Program-made: the position numbers and the translations under genes | From: Agromyces sp. CF514 | GTDB lineage: Bacteria > Actinomycetota > Actinomycetes > Actinomycetales > Microbacteriaceae | Length of the DNA: 64,000 nucleotides | Assembly: GCF_900113185.1 (NCBI RefSeq) | Contig: NZ_FOZD01000002.1 | Span: 62,001 to 126,000, forward strand | Reading direction: 5' to 3' | The notes under the pieces: generated by a model | Database searches by the model: none | What the model saw: only the letters and a program-made list of their open reading frames with translations | Told to the model about the DNA's origin: nothing | Shown: one piece after another, positions 8,487-16,891 of the stretch | Position numbering within the stretch: the stretch's first letter is position 1 | Layout: every line of letters starts with the position of its first letter

Positions 8487-10160
8487 ATGACCACGACCCG
8501 CGCATTCCTCCCACGCCCGCAGCACGTCGCCATGCCGGAACCGCTCGACGCCGAGGCCTTCGTGCTCGACCGGTCGACCTCGATCGCCGCCCCGAGGGCC
8601 GTCCTCGGCGTCGCCGAATGGCTGGCCGCCGAGGTGCGCCCCGCGACCGGGCTGCCGATGCCGGTCGTCGAGATCGGGTCGACGACGGATGCCTCCGCCT
8701 CCGGCGGCATCCGGCTCTCGCTCGACGCCGGGCTGGCCGAGGAGGCCTACCGGGTGCGCGTCACCCGCGGTCGGGTCGAGATCGCGGGCGGCGGACCGGC
8801 GGGCGTCTTCCGCGGCGCGACGACCCTGCTGCAACTGCTGCCGGCCGACATCCACCGCCGTGCGCGGGTCGACCGCGCATCGTGGGCGCTCGCCGCCGTC
8901 GAGGTGGCCGACGCGCCCCGGTTCGGCTGGCGCGGCACGATGCTGGACGTCGTGCGGCACTTCATGCCCAAGCACGACCTGATGCGCTTCATCGACCTGA
9001 TGGCCAGGCACAAGCTCAACGTGCTGCACCTGCACCTCACCGACGACCAGGGTTGGCGCATGCAGATCCACCGGTACCCGCGGCTCACCGAGGTCGGCGG
9101 GTGGCGGCACGAGAGCCAGGTCGGCGCCGACCCCGACGGTCCCGGCGACGGGCGACCGCACGGCGGCTTCTACACGCAGGACGACCTGCGCGAGATCGTC
9201 GCGTACGCCGCCGAGCGGTTCGTGACGATCGTGCCCGAGATCGAGTCCCCCGGGCATGTGCAGGCCGCGCTCGCCGCCTACCCCGAGCTCGGCGTGCGCG
9301 ATGTGGAGCCCGGGCCGCTCGAGGTCTGGCCGCGGTGGGGCATCGACGAGAACGTGCTCAACGCCGAGGAGTCGACCGTGCAGTTCTTCCTCGACGTCTT
9401 CGACGAGGTCATGGAGGTCTTCCCGAGCACGATCCTCGGGGTCGGGGGCGACGAGTGCCCGCGCGACCAGTGGCGGGAGAGCCCCCGCGTGCAGCAGCGC
9501 ATGCGGGAGCTCGGGCTCGCCGACGAGGCATCCGTGCAGTCGTGGTTCATCGGCCGCATCGCGGCGCACCTCGCCGCGCACGGACGCCGGGTCTTCGGAT
9601 GGGAGGAGCTGCTCGAGGGCGAACTCGCGGGCGATGCCGTCATCGCATCGTGGCGCGGAGCCTCGGCCGCCGCGATCGCAGCCCGGCTCGGGTACGACCT
9701 GATCGCCTGCCCCGACGACGTCGTCTACCTCGACTACCGGCAGTCGGATGCCGCGGACGAGCCGATTCCCGTGTCGATCCCGATCACGGTGCTCGACGCG
9801 TACCGGTTCGACCCCGTGCCGCCCGGCCTCGACGACGAGGGCGCGCGTCACGTGCTCGGTGGGCAGGCGAACATCTGGACCGAGTACATGGACTCGTCGC
9901 GCACCGTCGACTTCTTCGCGTTCCCGCGCCTCTGCGCGATCGCCGAGGTGCTCTGGTCGGGGCCTGGCGGCGACGAGACCGACTTCACCGCTCGCCTCGA
10001 GCAGCACCTCGACCGGCTCGCCGCGCTCGGCGTCGAGTACCGACGCGCGACCGGGCCGATGCCCTGGCAGCGGCGGCCCGGCATCCCGGGCCGACCCGAG
10101 ACCCGTGAGGAGCGCAGCCGACACGTGGCGTCGCTTCTCGCCGGACTTCCGGGCGCGTGA
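8487..10160 (+). CDS. Beta-N-acetylhexosaminidase, GH20 (cytoplasmic)
   Basis: Predicted 557-residue glycoside hydrolase that removes terminal GlcNAc (or GalNAc) residues. The N-terminal GH20b-like domain covers about 1-135 and the TIM barrel about 140-500. Visible motifs are FGWRGTMLDVVRHFMP at the barrel start, LHLHLTDDQGWRMQI, and the catalytic Asp-Glu pair in GVGGDECP (D322-E323), where Glu is the acid/base and Asp orients the substrate acetamido group. There is no signal peptide, so it should act on oligosaccharides after import by the ABC permeases just upstream. Length matches bacterial GH20 enzymes. The gene stop lies 66 bases before the regulator start. Confidence 0.92.
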   Translation: MTTTRAFLPRPQHVAMPEPLDAEAFVLDRSTSIAAPRAVLGVAEWLAAEVRPATGLPMPVVEIGSTTDASASGGIRLSLDAGLAEEAYRVRVTRGRVEIAGGGPAGVFRGATTLLQLLPADIHRRARVDRASWALAAVEVADAPRFGWRGTMLDVVRHFMPKHDLMRFIDLMARHKLNVLHLHLTDDQGWRMQIHRYPRLTEVGGWRHESQVGADPDGPGDGRPHGGFYTQDDLREIVAYAAERFVTIVPEIESPGHVQAALAAYPELGVRDVEPGPLEVWPRWGIDENVLNAEESTVQFFLDVFDEVMEVFPSTILGVGGDECPRDQWRESPRVQQRMRELGLADEASVQSWFIGRIAAHLAAHGRRVFGWEELLEGELAGDAVIASWRGASAAAIAARLGYDLIACPDDVVYLDYRQSDAADEPIPVSIPITVLDAYRFDPVPPGLDDEGARHVLGGQANIWTEYMDSSRTVDFFAFPRLCAIAEVLWSGPGGDETDFTARLEQHLDRLAALGVEYRRATGPMPWQRRPGIPGRPETREERSRHVASLLAGLPGA

Positions 10161-10225
10161 GCGCCGCGCACGCGAAGATGGAGGAATCCGCCCCGCCCGG
10201 GGAGCGGGCCGAGAGGAGCACCCGC

Positions 10226-11350
10226 ATGAGCCGCACACCCGGCAGCGGCGGCGCCGACCTGCGCAGCATGAACGCGCGCCAGGTGCTCGGCGCGCTGCAC
10301 GGCGAGACCCGCCCGCAGACCGTGGCCGAGCTCGCCGGTGCCGTGCGCCTCACCCGCCCGACGGTCGAGGCGGCGCTCGCCGAGCTCGCGGGCATGGGCT
10401 GGGTCGAGGAACTCGAGCCCGAGGCATCCCCGAACCGGGTCGGCCGGCGTGCCCGCCGATACCGTTTCAACGCCGACGCCGGAGTGCTCATGGGCGTCGA
10501 CGTCGGCCCGCACGCCGTGACCTGCCTGATCGCCGACCTGCGCGGCGAGGTGCTGCACTCCGAGGAGGAGCGGTACGACGACCACGGCGATGCGGCGACC
10601 GCCTGGGCGGTGATCCGCGCCGTCGTCGACCGGGCGATCGCGGCGGTCCCCGAACGGCGGCTGCTCGCGACGACCGTCGGCGTGCCCGCGGTCGTCGGCC
10701 CCGACGGCGTGATCGCCTACTCGGTGGTCGTGCCGGGCTGGCTGCGCGCCGACATCCCCTCGCTCATCACCACGTCGTTCCCGTCGGAGGCCACCTACTT
10801 CGACAACGACGTGAAGCTCGCCACGCTCGCCGAGGCGGAATGGGGTCGTCTCGCGGGCGTCGAGCATGCGATCTTCCTGCTCGCCGGACGCCAGATCGGT
10901 GCGGGCGTGATCGTGAACGGGCGGCTCACGCGCGGTGCGAACGGCGCCGCAGGCGAGATCGGCGGACTCGACTCGGTCGACTGGGCCTCGGCGCCGCTGC
11001 GCCTCAGCGACTCGTTCGAACCGCGCATCGCGATCGAGGAGATCTTCGAGCGCGCCGCCGGGGGCGACCCCGAGGCGGTCGGCGCCGTCGCCGTCTTCGC
11101 GAGGGACCTCGCGGAGGGCGTCGCGGCGCTCGCGCTCACGGTCGACCCCGAGGTCGTGGTGGTCTCGGGCGAGGCCGCCCTCGCCGGAGACGCGTTCCTC
11201 GTGCCGTTGCGTCGCGCGCTCTCGTCGCTCGCGCTTTCGACGCCGCGCGTGGAGCGGTCGTCGCTCGACACCAGGGCCGTCGCGCTCGGCGCCGTCGCCC
11301 GCTCGCTCGACCACCTGCGCGCCTCGGTGCTCGAGCTGCCGACGGCCTGA
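10226..11350 (+). CDS. ROK family transcriptional regulator
   Basis: Predicted 374-residue regulator: an N-terminal winged helix-turn-helix (about residues 10-75, with TVAELAGAVRLTRPTVEAAL) and a sugar-kinase-like ROK domain. The ATP/sugar fold motifs are partly preserved (VDVGPHAVTCLIADLRG and GAGVIVNGRLTRGANGAAGEIG). However, the usual GHxxx...CxCGxxGCxE zinc segment is missing and replaced by GGLDSVDWASAPLRL. The ATG at 10226 is chosen for its GAGAGGAG ribosome site; a GTG overlapping the hexosaminidase stop at 10157 is an alternative. By context it should control the upstream amino-sugar operon. Confidence 0.87.
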   Translation: MSRTPGSGGADLRSMNARQVLGALHGETRPQTVAELAGAVRLTRPTVEAALAELAGMGWVEELEPEASPNRVGRRARRYRFNADAGVLMGVDVGPHAVTCLIADLRGEVLHSEEERYDDHGDAATAWAVIRAVVDRAIAAVPERRLLATTVGVPAVVGPDGVIAYSVVVPGWLRADIPSLITTSFPSEATYFDNDVKLATLAEAEWGRLAGVEHAIFLLAGRQIGAGVIVNGRLTRGANGAAGEIGGLDSVDWASAPLRLSDSFEPRIAIEEIFERAAGGDPEAVGAVAVFARDLAEGVAALALTVDPEVVVVSGEAALAGDAFLVPLRRALSSLALSTPRVERSSLDTRAVALGAVARSLDHLRASVLELPTA

Positions 11351-11424
11351 GCGGCGGTCAGCGGCTGCTGGCGGCTGGCGGTCGGCGGCTGCTGGCTGTC
11401 GGCGGTCGGCGGTCGGCGGTCGGC
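11351..11424. repeat. Low-complexity GGCGGTC repeats between convergent genes
   Basis: The 74 bases between the ROK stop and the YihY stop are built of imperfect GGCGGTC/GGCTGCT units, ending in three exact head-to-tail copies of a GGCGGTC heptamer. No hairpin terminator stands out. Slipped-strand expansion is the simplest origin. Confidence 0.6.
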
Positions 11425-12432
11425 TCAGACGAAGGTTTCGACGTCGACCGGTGCGCGCAGGTCGGCCGAGGCCCGCCGGTCGGCCTCGCGCTGATCGCGG
11501 TTCTTGCGGATCATCCGGTCGTCGCGCAGCGGCAGGTGCAGGTGTTCCTCGGCGGGGAGCCCCGCGTGCAACTGCCTGACCCGCTCCATCTCGGTGTCGA
11601 GCACCGCGCCGAACACGATCGCGAGGTTCGACAGCCAGCCCCAGAGCAGGAACGCGACCGCGCCGCCGAGCACGCCGTAGTTGCGCTCGTAGGTGTCGAA
11701 GCCGAGCACGTACCACCCGAACAGCAGCGTGGTCGCGATCCACGCCAGCACCGCGGCGCCCGCGCCGACGCTGAACCAGCGCAGGTTGCGGCGCTTCACG
11801 TTGGGCGTCGCCCAGTACAGCAGCGCGATGGTCAGGGCCAGGAGCGCGATCGCGACGGGCACCTTGGCGAGGTCCCACCAGAAGACGACGCCCTCGTCGA
11901 GCCCGAGGGTGCGCGCCGCGCCGTCAGCGACGGGCCCGCTCAGCAGCACGAGCAGCCCGACCGATGCGGCGAGCACGAGCACCGCAGCCGCCGCGAGGAT
12001 CATGCGCGGGCGGGACTCCCAGAACGGGCGCCCCTCCTCGACGTGCAGGATGCGGTTCATGCCGCGCCCGAAGACGCCGAGGTACCCCGACGTCGACCAG
12101 AGCGCGCCGACCGAGCCCACGATGATCGCCGTCCACTGGTGCGAGGCGTCGAGCAGCTGGTCGACCGGCTCCTTCAGCGCGCCCGCGAACGAGTCGCCCC
12201 CGAGATCGCCGATGACGCGGAGGACCTCGCGGGCGACCTCTTCGGCCGTGCCGAACAGCCCGAGGATCGAGAGTCCGGCGAGCACCGCCGGGAAGACCGC
12301 CAGCACCGCGTAGTACGTGAGCGACGCCGCAATGTCGGCGCTCTGGTTGATGCGGAACTCGTGCCACGTCCGCACCGCGATGATGCGCCACTCGTGCCGT
12401 GAGACCCGGACCGGGGAATCATCGTGGGTCAT
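11425..12432 (-). CDS. YihY/BrkB family inner-membrane protein
   Basis: Predicted 335-residue polytopic protein with six helices. Family motifs are visible: SADIAASLTYYAVLAVFPAVLA at the first helix, LWSTSGYLGVFGRGMNRILHVEEGRPFW in the middle and ERNYGVLGGAVAFLLWGWLSNLAIVFGAVLDTEM before the cytoplasmic tail. The C-terminal 60 residues are charged. It was once misannotated as ribonuclease BN; its real role, possibly in transport or envelope homeostasis, is unknown. The start has AGGAGG upstream. It faces the ROK gene tail to tail. Confidence 0.88.
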   Translation of the reverse strand: MTHDDSPVRVSRHEWRIIAVRTWHEFRINQSADIAASLTYYAVLAVFPAVLAGLSILGLFGTAEEVAREVLRVIGDLGGDSFAGALKEPVDQLLDASHQWTAIIVGSVGALWSTSGYLGVFGRGMNRILHVEEGRPFWESRPRMILAAAAVLVLAASVGLLVLLSGPVADGAARTLGLDEGVVFWWDLAKVPVAIALLALTIALLYWATPNVKRRNLRWFSVGAGAAVLAWIATTLLFGWYVLGFDTYERNYGVLGGAVAFLLWGWLSNLAIVFGAVLDTEMERVRQLHAGLPAEEHLHLPLRDDRMIRKNRDQREADRRASADLRAPVDVETFV

Positions 12433-12514
12433 CGGTGTCCTCCTGCGGCCGTCGTGCGGGATGCGGCGGCCTCCTCGATGATCGCAGTTCCGGTGCGCCG
12501 GTGCATGACGGGTC

Positions 12515-13552
12515 TCAGCCGAGCTGCTGGTGCAGGAAGGCGGCGACCCTGGCTCGCATCGCCTCGTCGAGGATGCCGATCGAGTGCTCTGCGCCCGCGC
12601 TCACTGCGAGCTCGACCGACACGCCCGCCTCGTCGAGCTCGGCGGCGAACCGCTGCGACTGGCCGAGCGGTACGACCTCGTCCTCGGCGTGCACGACGAG
12701 GAACGGCGGGTCGCTCGGGTCGACGAAGGTCGCGGGCGAGGCATCCGCCGACTGCGGGCACGCGTCGTCGTCATCCGTGCCGGCCTCGCAGCCGAGGTAC
12801 TCCGCGACGATGCCGCGCAGCCAGGGCGAGGCGCCGTCGGCCGCGAGGTCGGCCGCACCGAGACCGACCGGACCGGAGATCTCGGCGACCGCGGCGACGC
12901 GTGCGCCCGTGTCGAGTGCACCCTCGCCGCGCGTGCCGAGCAGGGCGGCGAGGTTGCCGCCCGCCGAGCCTCCGAACGCGCCGATGCGTGTCGGATCGAG
13001 CTCGAAGCGCTCCAGCTGCTCGGGCGCGCGCAGCCACTCCACGGCGAGCGAGACGTCGTCGATCGCCGCGGGGAACCGCGCTTCGGGCACGAGCCGGTAG
13101 TTCACCGAGACCGCGACGAAACCCTCGCTCGCGAGCCAGGCGCACACGTTGCGCCAGTCGGCGTTCGCCTTGTCGCCACGGGCCCAACTGCCGCCGTGGA
13201 TCGACACGACCGCGGGCAGCAGGCCGGCTTCGTCGGCCTCGAGCACCGAAGCCGTCGGCGACGGCCGGCAGACGTCGAGGGTCAGCACGGTGCCGTCGTC
13301 CTGCACGCCGTACTCGAGGTCCTCGTCGATGCGGATGCCGGTGGGAGCGTCGAACGTGCGGATGCCGACCTGCGCGATGGTGCCCGAGAGCTCGCTCGCG
13401 GCATCCGCCCCGCTCGGATCGATCTCGCGCAGTTCGCGGTGGAATCCGGAGAGCGCGGCCACGCCGAGGACCGCCACGAGGGCGGCTGCGGCGGCGACCA
13501 GGATGCGCCGTGCGCGCCTGCGGTGGCCACCTGCGGTTCGGGTCGAGGTCAC
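12515..13552 (-). CDS. Secreted or membrane-anchored alpha/beta hydrolase (HSL-type esterase)
   Basis: Predicted 345-residue esterase with a basic N-terminus and one hydrophobic segment (about 17-35) that anchors or exports it. The oxyanion motif HGGSW and the nucleophile elbow GGSAGG are visible, with a C-terminal catalytic Asp in HAEDEVVPLG and His in AGAEHS. This arrangement is that of hormone-sensitive-lipase-like carboxylesterases acting on short acyl esters. It starts at a GTG with GGAG seven bases upstream. It precedes the YihY gene on the same strand by 82 bases. The substrate is unknown. Confidence 0.87.
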   Translation of the reverse strand: MTSTRTAGGHRRRARRILVAAAAALVAVLGVAALSGFHRELREIDPSGADAASELSGTIAQVGIRTFDAPTGIRIDEDLEYGVQDDGTVLTLDVCRPSPTASVLEADEAGLLPAVVSIHGGSWARGDKANADWRNVCAWLASEGFVAVSVNYRLVPEARFPAAIDDVSLAVEWLRAPEQLERFELDPTRIGAFGGSAGGNLAALLGTRGEGALDTGARVAAVAEISGPVGLGAADLAADGASPWLRGIVAEYLGCEAGTDDDDACPQSADASPATFVDPSDPPFLVVHAEDEVVPLGQSQRFAAELDEAGVSVELAVSAGAEHSIGILDEAMRARVAAFLHQQLG

Positions 13553-13872
13553 GGCGGGCTCCGGTCAGCGGTGGAGTGATGCTACCCCCGACTCGCCCGG
13601 CGACCGAATCGAAGGCGAGCGCGCCTCGGAATCCGCGAGGGAACACCCGGTGCACGGCGGTTTCCCAGCGGTATCCGCTAGTCTTCTGAAGTCGGTTCTG
13701 GACACCGCACATGTCGTGCGGATGGGTTTGTGAGTCCAAAGGGCCGGTTTCGCGTCATCAGGTCGCGAATAGTCACCGTATGTGAACGGCCCCGGTCGAC
13801 GATGTTCCGGGTTCTCAGCGCGCGCCTTCAGCGGCGCTGCCATGTACTTGAAGTAACCCAGGAAGCACATCC
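13553..13872. promoter_or_regulatory. 320-base divergent region and long leader of the RNA helicase gene
   Basis: This region separates the esterase (minus) from the helicase (plus). No clear -35/-10 pair was found. The last 150 bases before the helicase ATG are relatively AT-rich for this genome and contain small inverted repeats (for example CAGCGGCGCTG near 13830) and an AGGAAG ribosome site. A structured 5' leader would be in keeping with cold-responsive DEAD-box genes, but this is inference. Confidence 0.35.
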
Positions 13873-16155
13873 ATGCCCAAGAACAAGAAGCCCGCCGGCG
13901 GACGCCCGGCCAAGAACTTCGATCCCTCGTATGCGAGCGGCGGCAAGGGCCGTCCGGCACGTGCCGGCGGCACCAAGCCCGGCTCGCGCAGCGCCGGCCA
14001 CCGCGGCTACCGCCCCGAAGAGACCGAGGCCCCCCGCGCCAAGGACCGCTGGTCGCGCGACGAGCGCGTCGCCTCGGGCCGCGCGCCGCACCGAGCCGAC
14101 CGCGACGGCCGGCCGGGCCGCGACGACCGTTCGGACCGCGCGCCCCGCGAGGGCGACCGCGGCGCTCGGCACTACCGCGAGGACCGCGCCCCCCGCTCGT
14201 TCGACCGCAATGACCGCAACGACCGTCCGGCCCGCGATGACCGCGCCCCCGGCTCGTTCGACCGCAATGACCGTCCCGCGCGTTCGTACGACCGTGACGA
14301 CCGTGCGCCGCGTCGTGAGTTCGATCGGAACGACCGGGCTCCCCGCTCGTTCGACCGCAACGACCGTCCCGCGCGTTCGTACGACCGTGACGACCGTGCG
14401 CCGCGTCGTGAGTTCGACCGCAACGACCGGGCTCCCCGCTCGTTCGACCGCAACGACCGTCCCGCGCGCTCGTTCGACCGTGACGACCGTGCGCCGCGTC
14501 GTGAGTTCGACCGGAACGACCGCGCCCCCCGCTCGTTCGACCGTGATGACCGTGCACCCCGTCGCGAGTTCGACCGCAACGACCGTCCGGCGCGTTCGTT
14601 CGACCGCGACGCCCGCCCGGCCCGTCGCGAGTTCGACCGGAACGACCGTCCGGCGCGTTCGTTCGATCGTGACGACCGTGCGCCCCGCCGTGACTTCGAC
14701 CGCAACGACCGTCCGGCCCGCCGTGACTTCGACCGTCCCGGGTTCCAGGACTCCGAGCGTCGCCCGTCGAGCTTCTACCCGGCCAAGGACGCCGGCAGCC
14801 GCTTCACGCCGAACGACGACGTCGTGCTCGAGCGCCTCGAGGCCGAGGCGATCCAGGCTGGCGACGTCGACGGCGTGAGTTTCGGCGACCTCGGCCTCGG
14901 CAACAACGTGGTTCGCGCGCTCGCCGACCTCGGCGCCGCCTCGCCGTTCCCGATCCAGGCTGCGACGATCCCCGTCGTGCTCGAGGGTCGCGACGTGCTC
15001 GGCCGCGGCCGGACCGGCTCGGGCAAGACCATCGCGTTCGGCGCTCCCACGGTCGAGCGCCTCATGAAGCTCTGGGCCGAGTCGGGCAAGGCCGGAGGCA
15101 AGCGCCAGATGGGCCGTCGCCCCCGCGCCCTCATCCTCGCGCCGACCCGCGAACTGGCCCTCCAGATCGACCGCACGGTGCAGCCGATCGCGCAGAGCGT
15201 CGGCCTCTTCACCACCCAGATCTACGGCGGTGTGCCCCAGGGTCGCCAGGTCGGCGCGCTGCAGCGCGGCGTCGACATCGTGATCGGCACGCCCGGTCGC
15301 ATCGAGGACCTCATCGAGCAGGGCCGCCTCGACCTCAGCGAGATCGCCGTGACCGTGCTCGACGAGGCCGACCACATGTGCGACCTCGGATTCCTCGAGC
15401 CCGTGCAGCGGATCCTCCGTCGTACCGCGAAGGGCAGCCAGAAGCTCCTCTTCTCGGCGACCCTCGACACCGGCGTGGCTGCACTCGTCGACGAGTTCCT
15501 CGTCGACCCGGCCGTGCACGAGGTCGCCGGCGAGGACCAGGCGTCCTCGACGATCGAGCACCGCGTGTTCGTCATCGAGAACCGCGAGAAGCGCGACATC
15601 GTCGCCCAGCTCGCGAACCGCAAGGGCAAGACGCTCGTCTTCAGCCGCACCCGTGCGTTCGCCGAAGACCTGACGAACCACCTCGAGGACTACGGCATCC
15701 GTGCCGTCGCCCTGCACGGCGACCTCAACCAGTCGCGCCGTACGCGCAACCTGCAGCAGCTCACCTCGGGCCGGGTCGACGTGCTCGTCGCCACGGATGT
15801 CGCGGCACGCGGCATCCACGTCGACGACATCGACCTCGTGATCCAGGCCGACGCGCCCGACGAGTACAAGACGTACCTGCACCGCTCCGGCCGAACCGGC
15901 CGTGCCGGCAAGGAGGGTCGCGTCGTCACGCTCATCCCCCGCAACCGCCAGCGCCGTATGACCGAGCTGCTCGACCGCGCCGAGATCGACGTCGACTTCG
16001 AATTCCTCGCGTTCGGCGAAGAGGCGTTCCCCGAGGACCACGCCCCGGTCGCGCCCGCGGCGGGCGAGGTCGAGATCACGGATGCCGCGGCCGACGCCGC
16101 GGACGAGGCCGGCACACCCGAAGCCGAGCCGTCCGACGAGCCGACGGCCGTCTGA
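13873..16155 (+). CDS. DEAD-box RNA helicase with long Arg/Asp-rich repetitive N-terminus
   Basis: Predicted 760-residue ATP-dependent RNA helicase. Residues 1 to about 310 are low complexity: a basic start, then a series of FDRNDR/RAPRREFDRDDRA-type repeats (about 106-290), certainly disordered. The RecA-like core follows, with the Q motif near PFPIQAATIP, Walker A GRGRTGSGKT (residues 377-386), PTREL, GTPGR, DEADH (497-501), SAT, and HRSGRTGR (670-677). The C-terminus is acidic and Ala-rich. Core enzymes of this kind unwind RNA in ribosome assembly and mRNA turnover. The repetitive tail probably binds RNA and may promote condensates, as for other RG/RD-rich helicases; that is inference. Confidence 0.93.
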   Translation: MPKNKKPAGGRPAKNFDPSYASGGKGRPARAGGTKPGSRSAGHRGYRPEETEAPRAKDRWSRDERVASGRAPHRADRDGRPGRDDRSDRAPREGDRGARHYREDRAPRSFDRNDRNDRPARDDRAPGSFDRNDRPARSYDRDDRAPRREFDRNDRAPRSFDRNDRPARSYDRDDRAPRREFDRNDRAPRSFDRNDRPARSFDRDDRAPRREFDRNDRAPRSFDRDDRAPRREFDRNDRPARSFDRDARPARREFDRNDRPARSFDRDDRAPRRDFDRNDRPARRDFDRPGFQDSERRPSSFYPAKDAGSRFTPNDDVVLERLEAEAIQAGDVDGVSFGDLGLGNNVVRALADLGAASPFPIQAATIPVVLEGRDVLGRGRTGSGKTIAFGAPTVERLMKLWAESGKAGGKRQMGRRPRALILAPTRELALQIDRTVQPIAQSVGLFTTQIYGGVPQGRQVGALQRGVDIVIGTPGRIEDLIEQGRLDLSEIAVTVLDEADHMCDLGFLEPVQRILRRTAKGSQKLLFSATLDTGVAALVDEFLVDPAVHEVAGEDQASSTIEHRVFVIENREKRDIVAQLANRKGKTLVFSRTRAFAEDLTNHLEDYGIRAVALHGDLNQSRRTRNLQQLTSGRVDVLVATDVAARGIHVDDIDLVIQADAPDEYKTYLHRSGRTGRAGKEGRVVTLIPRNRQRRMTELLDRAEIDVDFEFLAFGEEAFPEDHAPVAPAAGEVEITDAAADAADEAGTPEAEPSDEPTAV
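14190..14745 (+). repeat. In-frame tandem repeats encoding the helicase N-terminal tail
   Basis: Roughly a dozen and a half degenerate units of about 30-45 bases, coding for SFDRNDRPAR and RAPRREFDRND, run head to tail. Stretches around 14280-14340 and 14370-14430 are almost identical at DNA level, including the third codon positions, which points to recent duplication. The unit number may vary between strains. Confidence 0.85.
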
Positions 16156-16176
16156 GGCATCCGTCACCCGAGAACG

Positions 16177-16209
16177 AACGGGCCCGCGTCGTCATGACGC
16201 GGGCCCGTT
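16177..16209 (+). terminator. Terminator after the RNA helicase gene
   Basis: A perfect 14-bp stem (16177-16190 with 16196-16209) around a five-base loop, 21 bases after the helicase stop. The GGGCCCGC core makes it very stable. Confidence 0.85.
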
Positions 16210-16295
16210 CCGCGTGCCGGGGCCGACTTCGATGTGCCGCTCGCTAGGCTCGCGACGGGCACGGTGCCTGCTCCACGATGCAGAGGCGGTACACG

Positions 16296-16703
16296 ATGGA
16301 TGTCTCAACGCTGGTCGCCGCGAGCGATGACCTGGTCGCCACGCAGGACTACTCCGGCTCGTTCTGGGGCGGGCTGATCGGGTACGTGATCTGGGCGATC
16401 GCCCTGTGGCTGGTCTTCGCGAAGACGGACTATCCCGGATGGGCGGCGATCGTCCCGATCTACAACATCTACGTGCTGGTCAAGATCGCCGGCTACCACG
16501 GTGCGACGGTGCTCCTGTACTTCATCCCGATCGTGAACTTCATCTTCGCGATCTTCGTCGCGTTCCGACTCGGCGCCGCATTCGGCAAGGGCGGCGCGTT
16601 CAGCTTCTTCCTGCTCTGGCTGTTCTCGCTGATCGGATACCTGATCATCGGCCTCGGATCGGCGAAGTACGTCGGCCCGGGCGGGCGCGCCGCGGTGGCC
16701 TGA
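16296..16703 (+). CDS. DUF5684 family membrane protein
   Basis: Predicted 135-residue protein with three or four helices. The family pattern is clear: ALWLVFAKTDYPGWAAIVPIYNIYVLVKIAG, then FIPIVNFIFAIFVAFRLGAAFGKGGAFSF. The ATG at 16296 is preferred over one six codons upstream, because GAGG lies at a normal distance from it. It stands alone between two strong terminators, so it is a single-gene unit. Proteins of this family occur next to signal peptidases in other bacteria; the role is unknown. Confidence 0.85.
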   Translation: MDVSTLVAASDDLVATQDYSGSFWGGLIGYVIWAIALWLVFAKTDYPGWAAIVPIYNIYVLVKIAGYHGATVLLYFIPIVNFIFAIFVAFRLGAAFGKGGAFSFFLLWLFSLIGYLIIGLGSAKYVGPGGRAAVA

Positions 16704-16729
16704 GCCTCCACGACACATTCGATTCACCA

Positions 16730-16763
16730 CGAGAGGCCCGCGTCGCGCGACGCGGGCCTCTCG
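16730..16763 (+). terminator. Terminator after the DUF5684 gene
   Basis: A 16-bp stem with the arms CGAGAGGCCCGCGTCG (16730-16745) and its complement (16748-16763), 27 bases after the stop codon. Only two bases lie between the arms, so the real loop is slightly larger. Confidence 0.85.
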
Positions 16764-16891
16764 CATCGCCGCGACACTCCCGAGCGCTCGCGGACGTCCG
16801 GGTGCGAGACCCGCCACTAGCATGAGCGCGACACGCCCCGTCGCCGTGCACTCACGGCCGAGTCCGGGCGCGAGACGTGGAGGGGCACGAC

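Noticed and set aside
14190..14745. Regular repeats that look like a CRISPR array
   Set aside because: The units are in frame inside the helicase gene, have no unique spacers and vary in length by whole codons.
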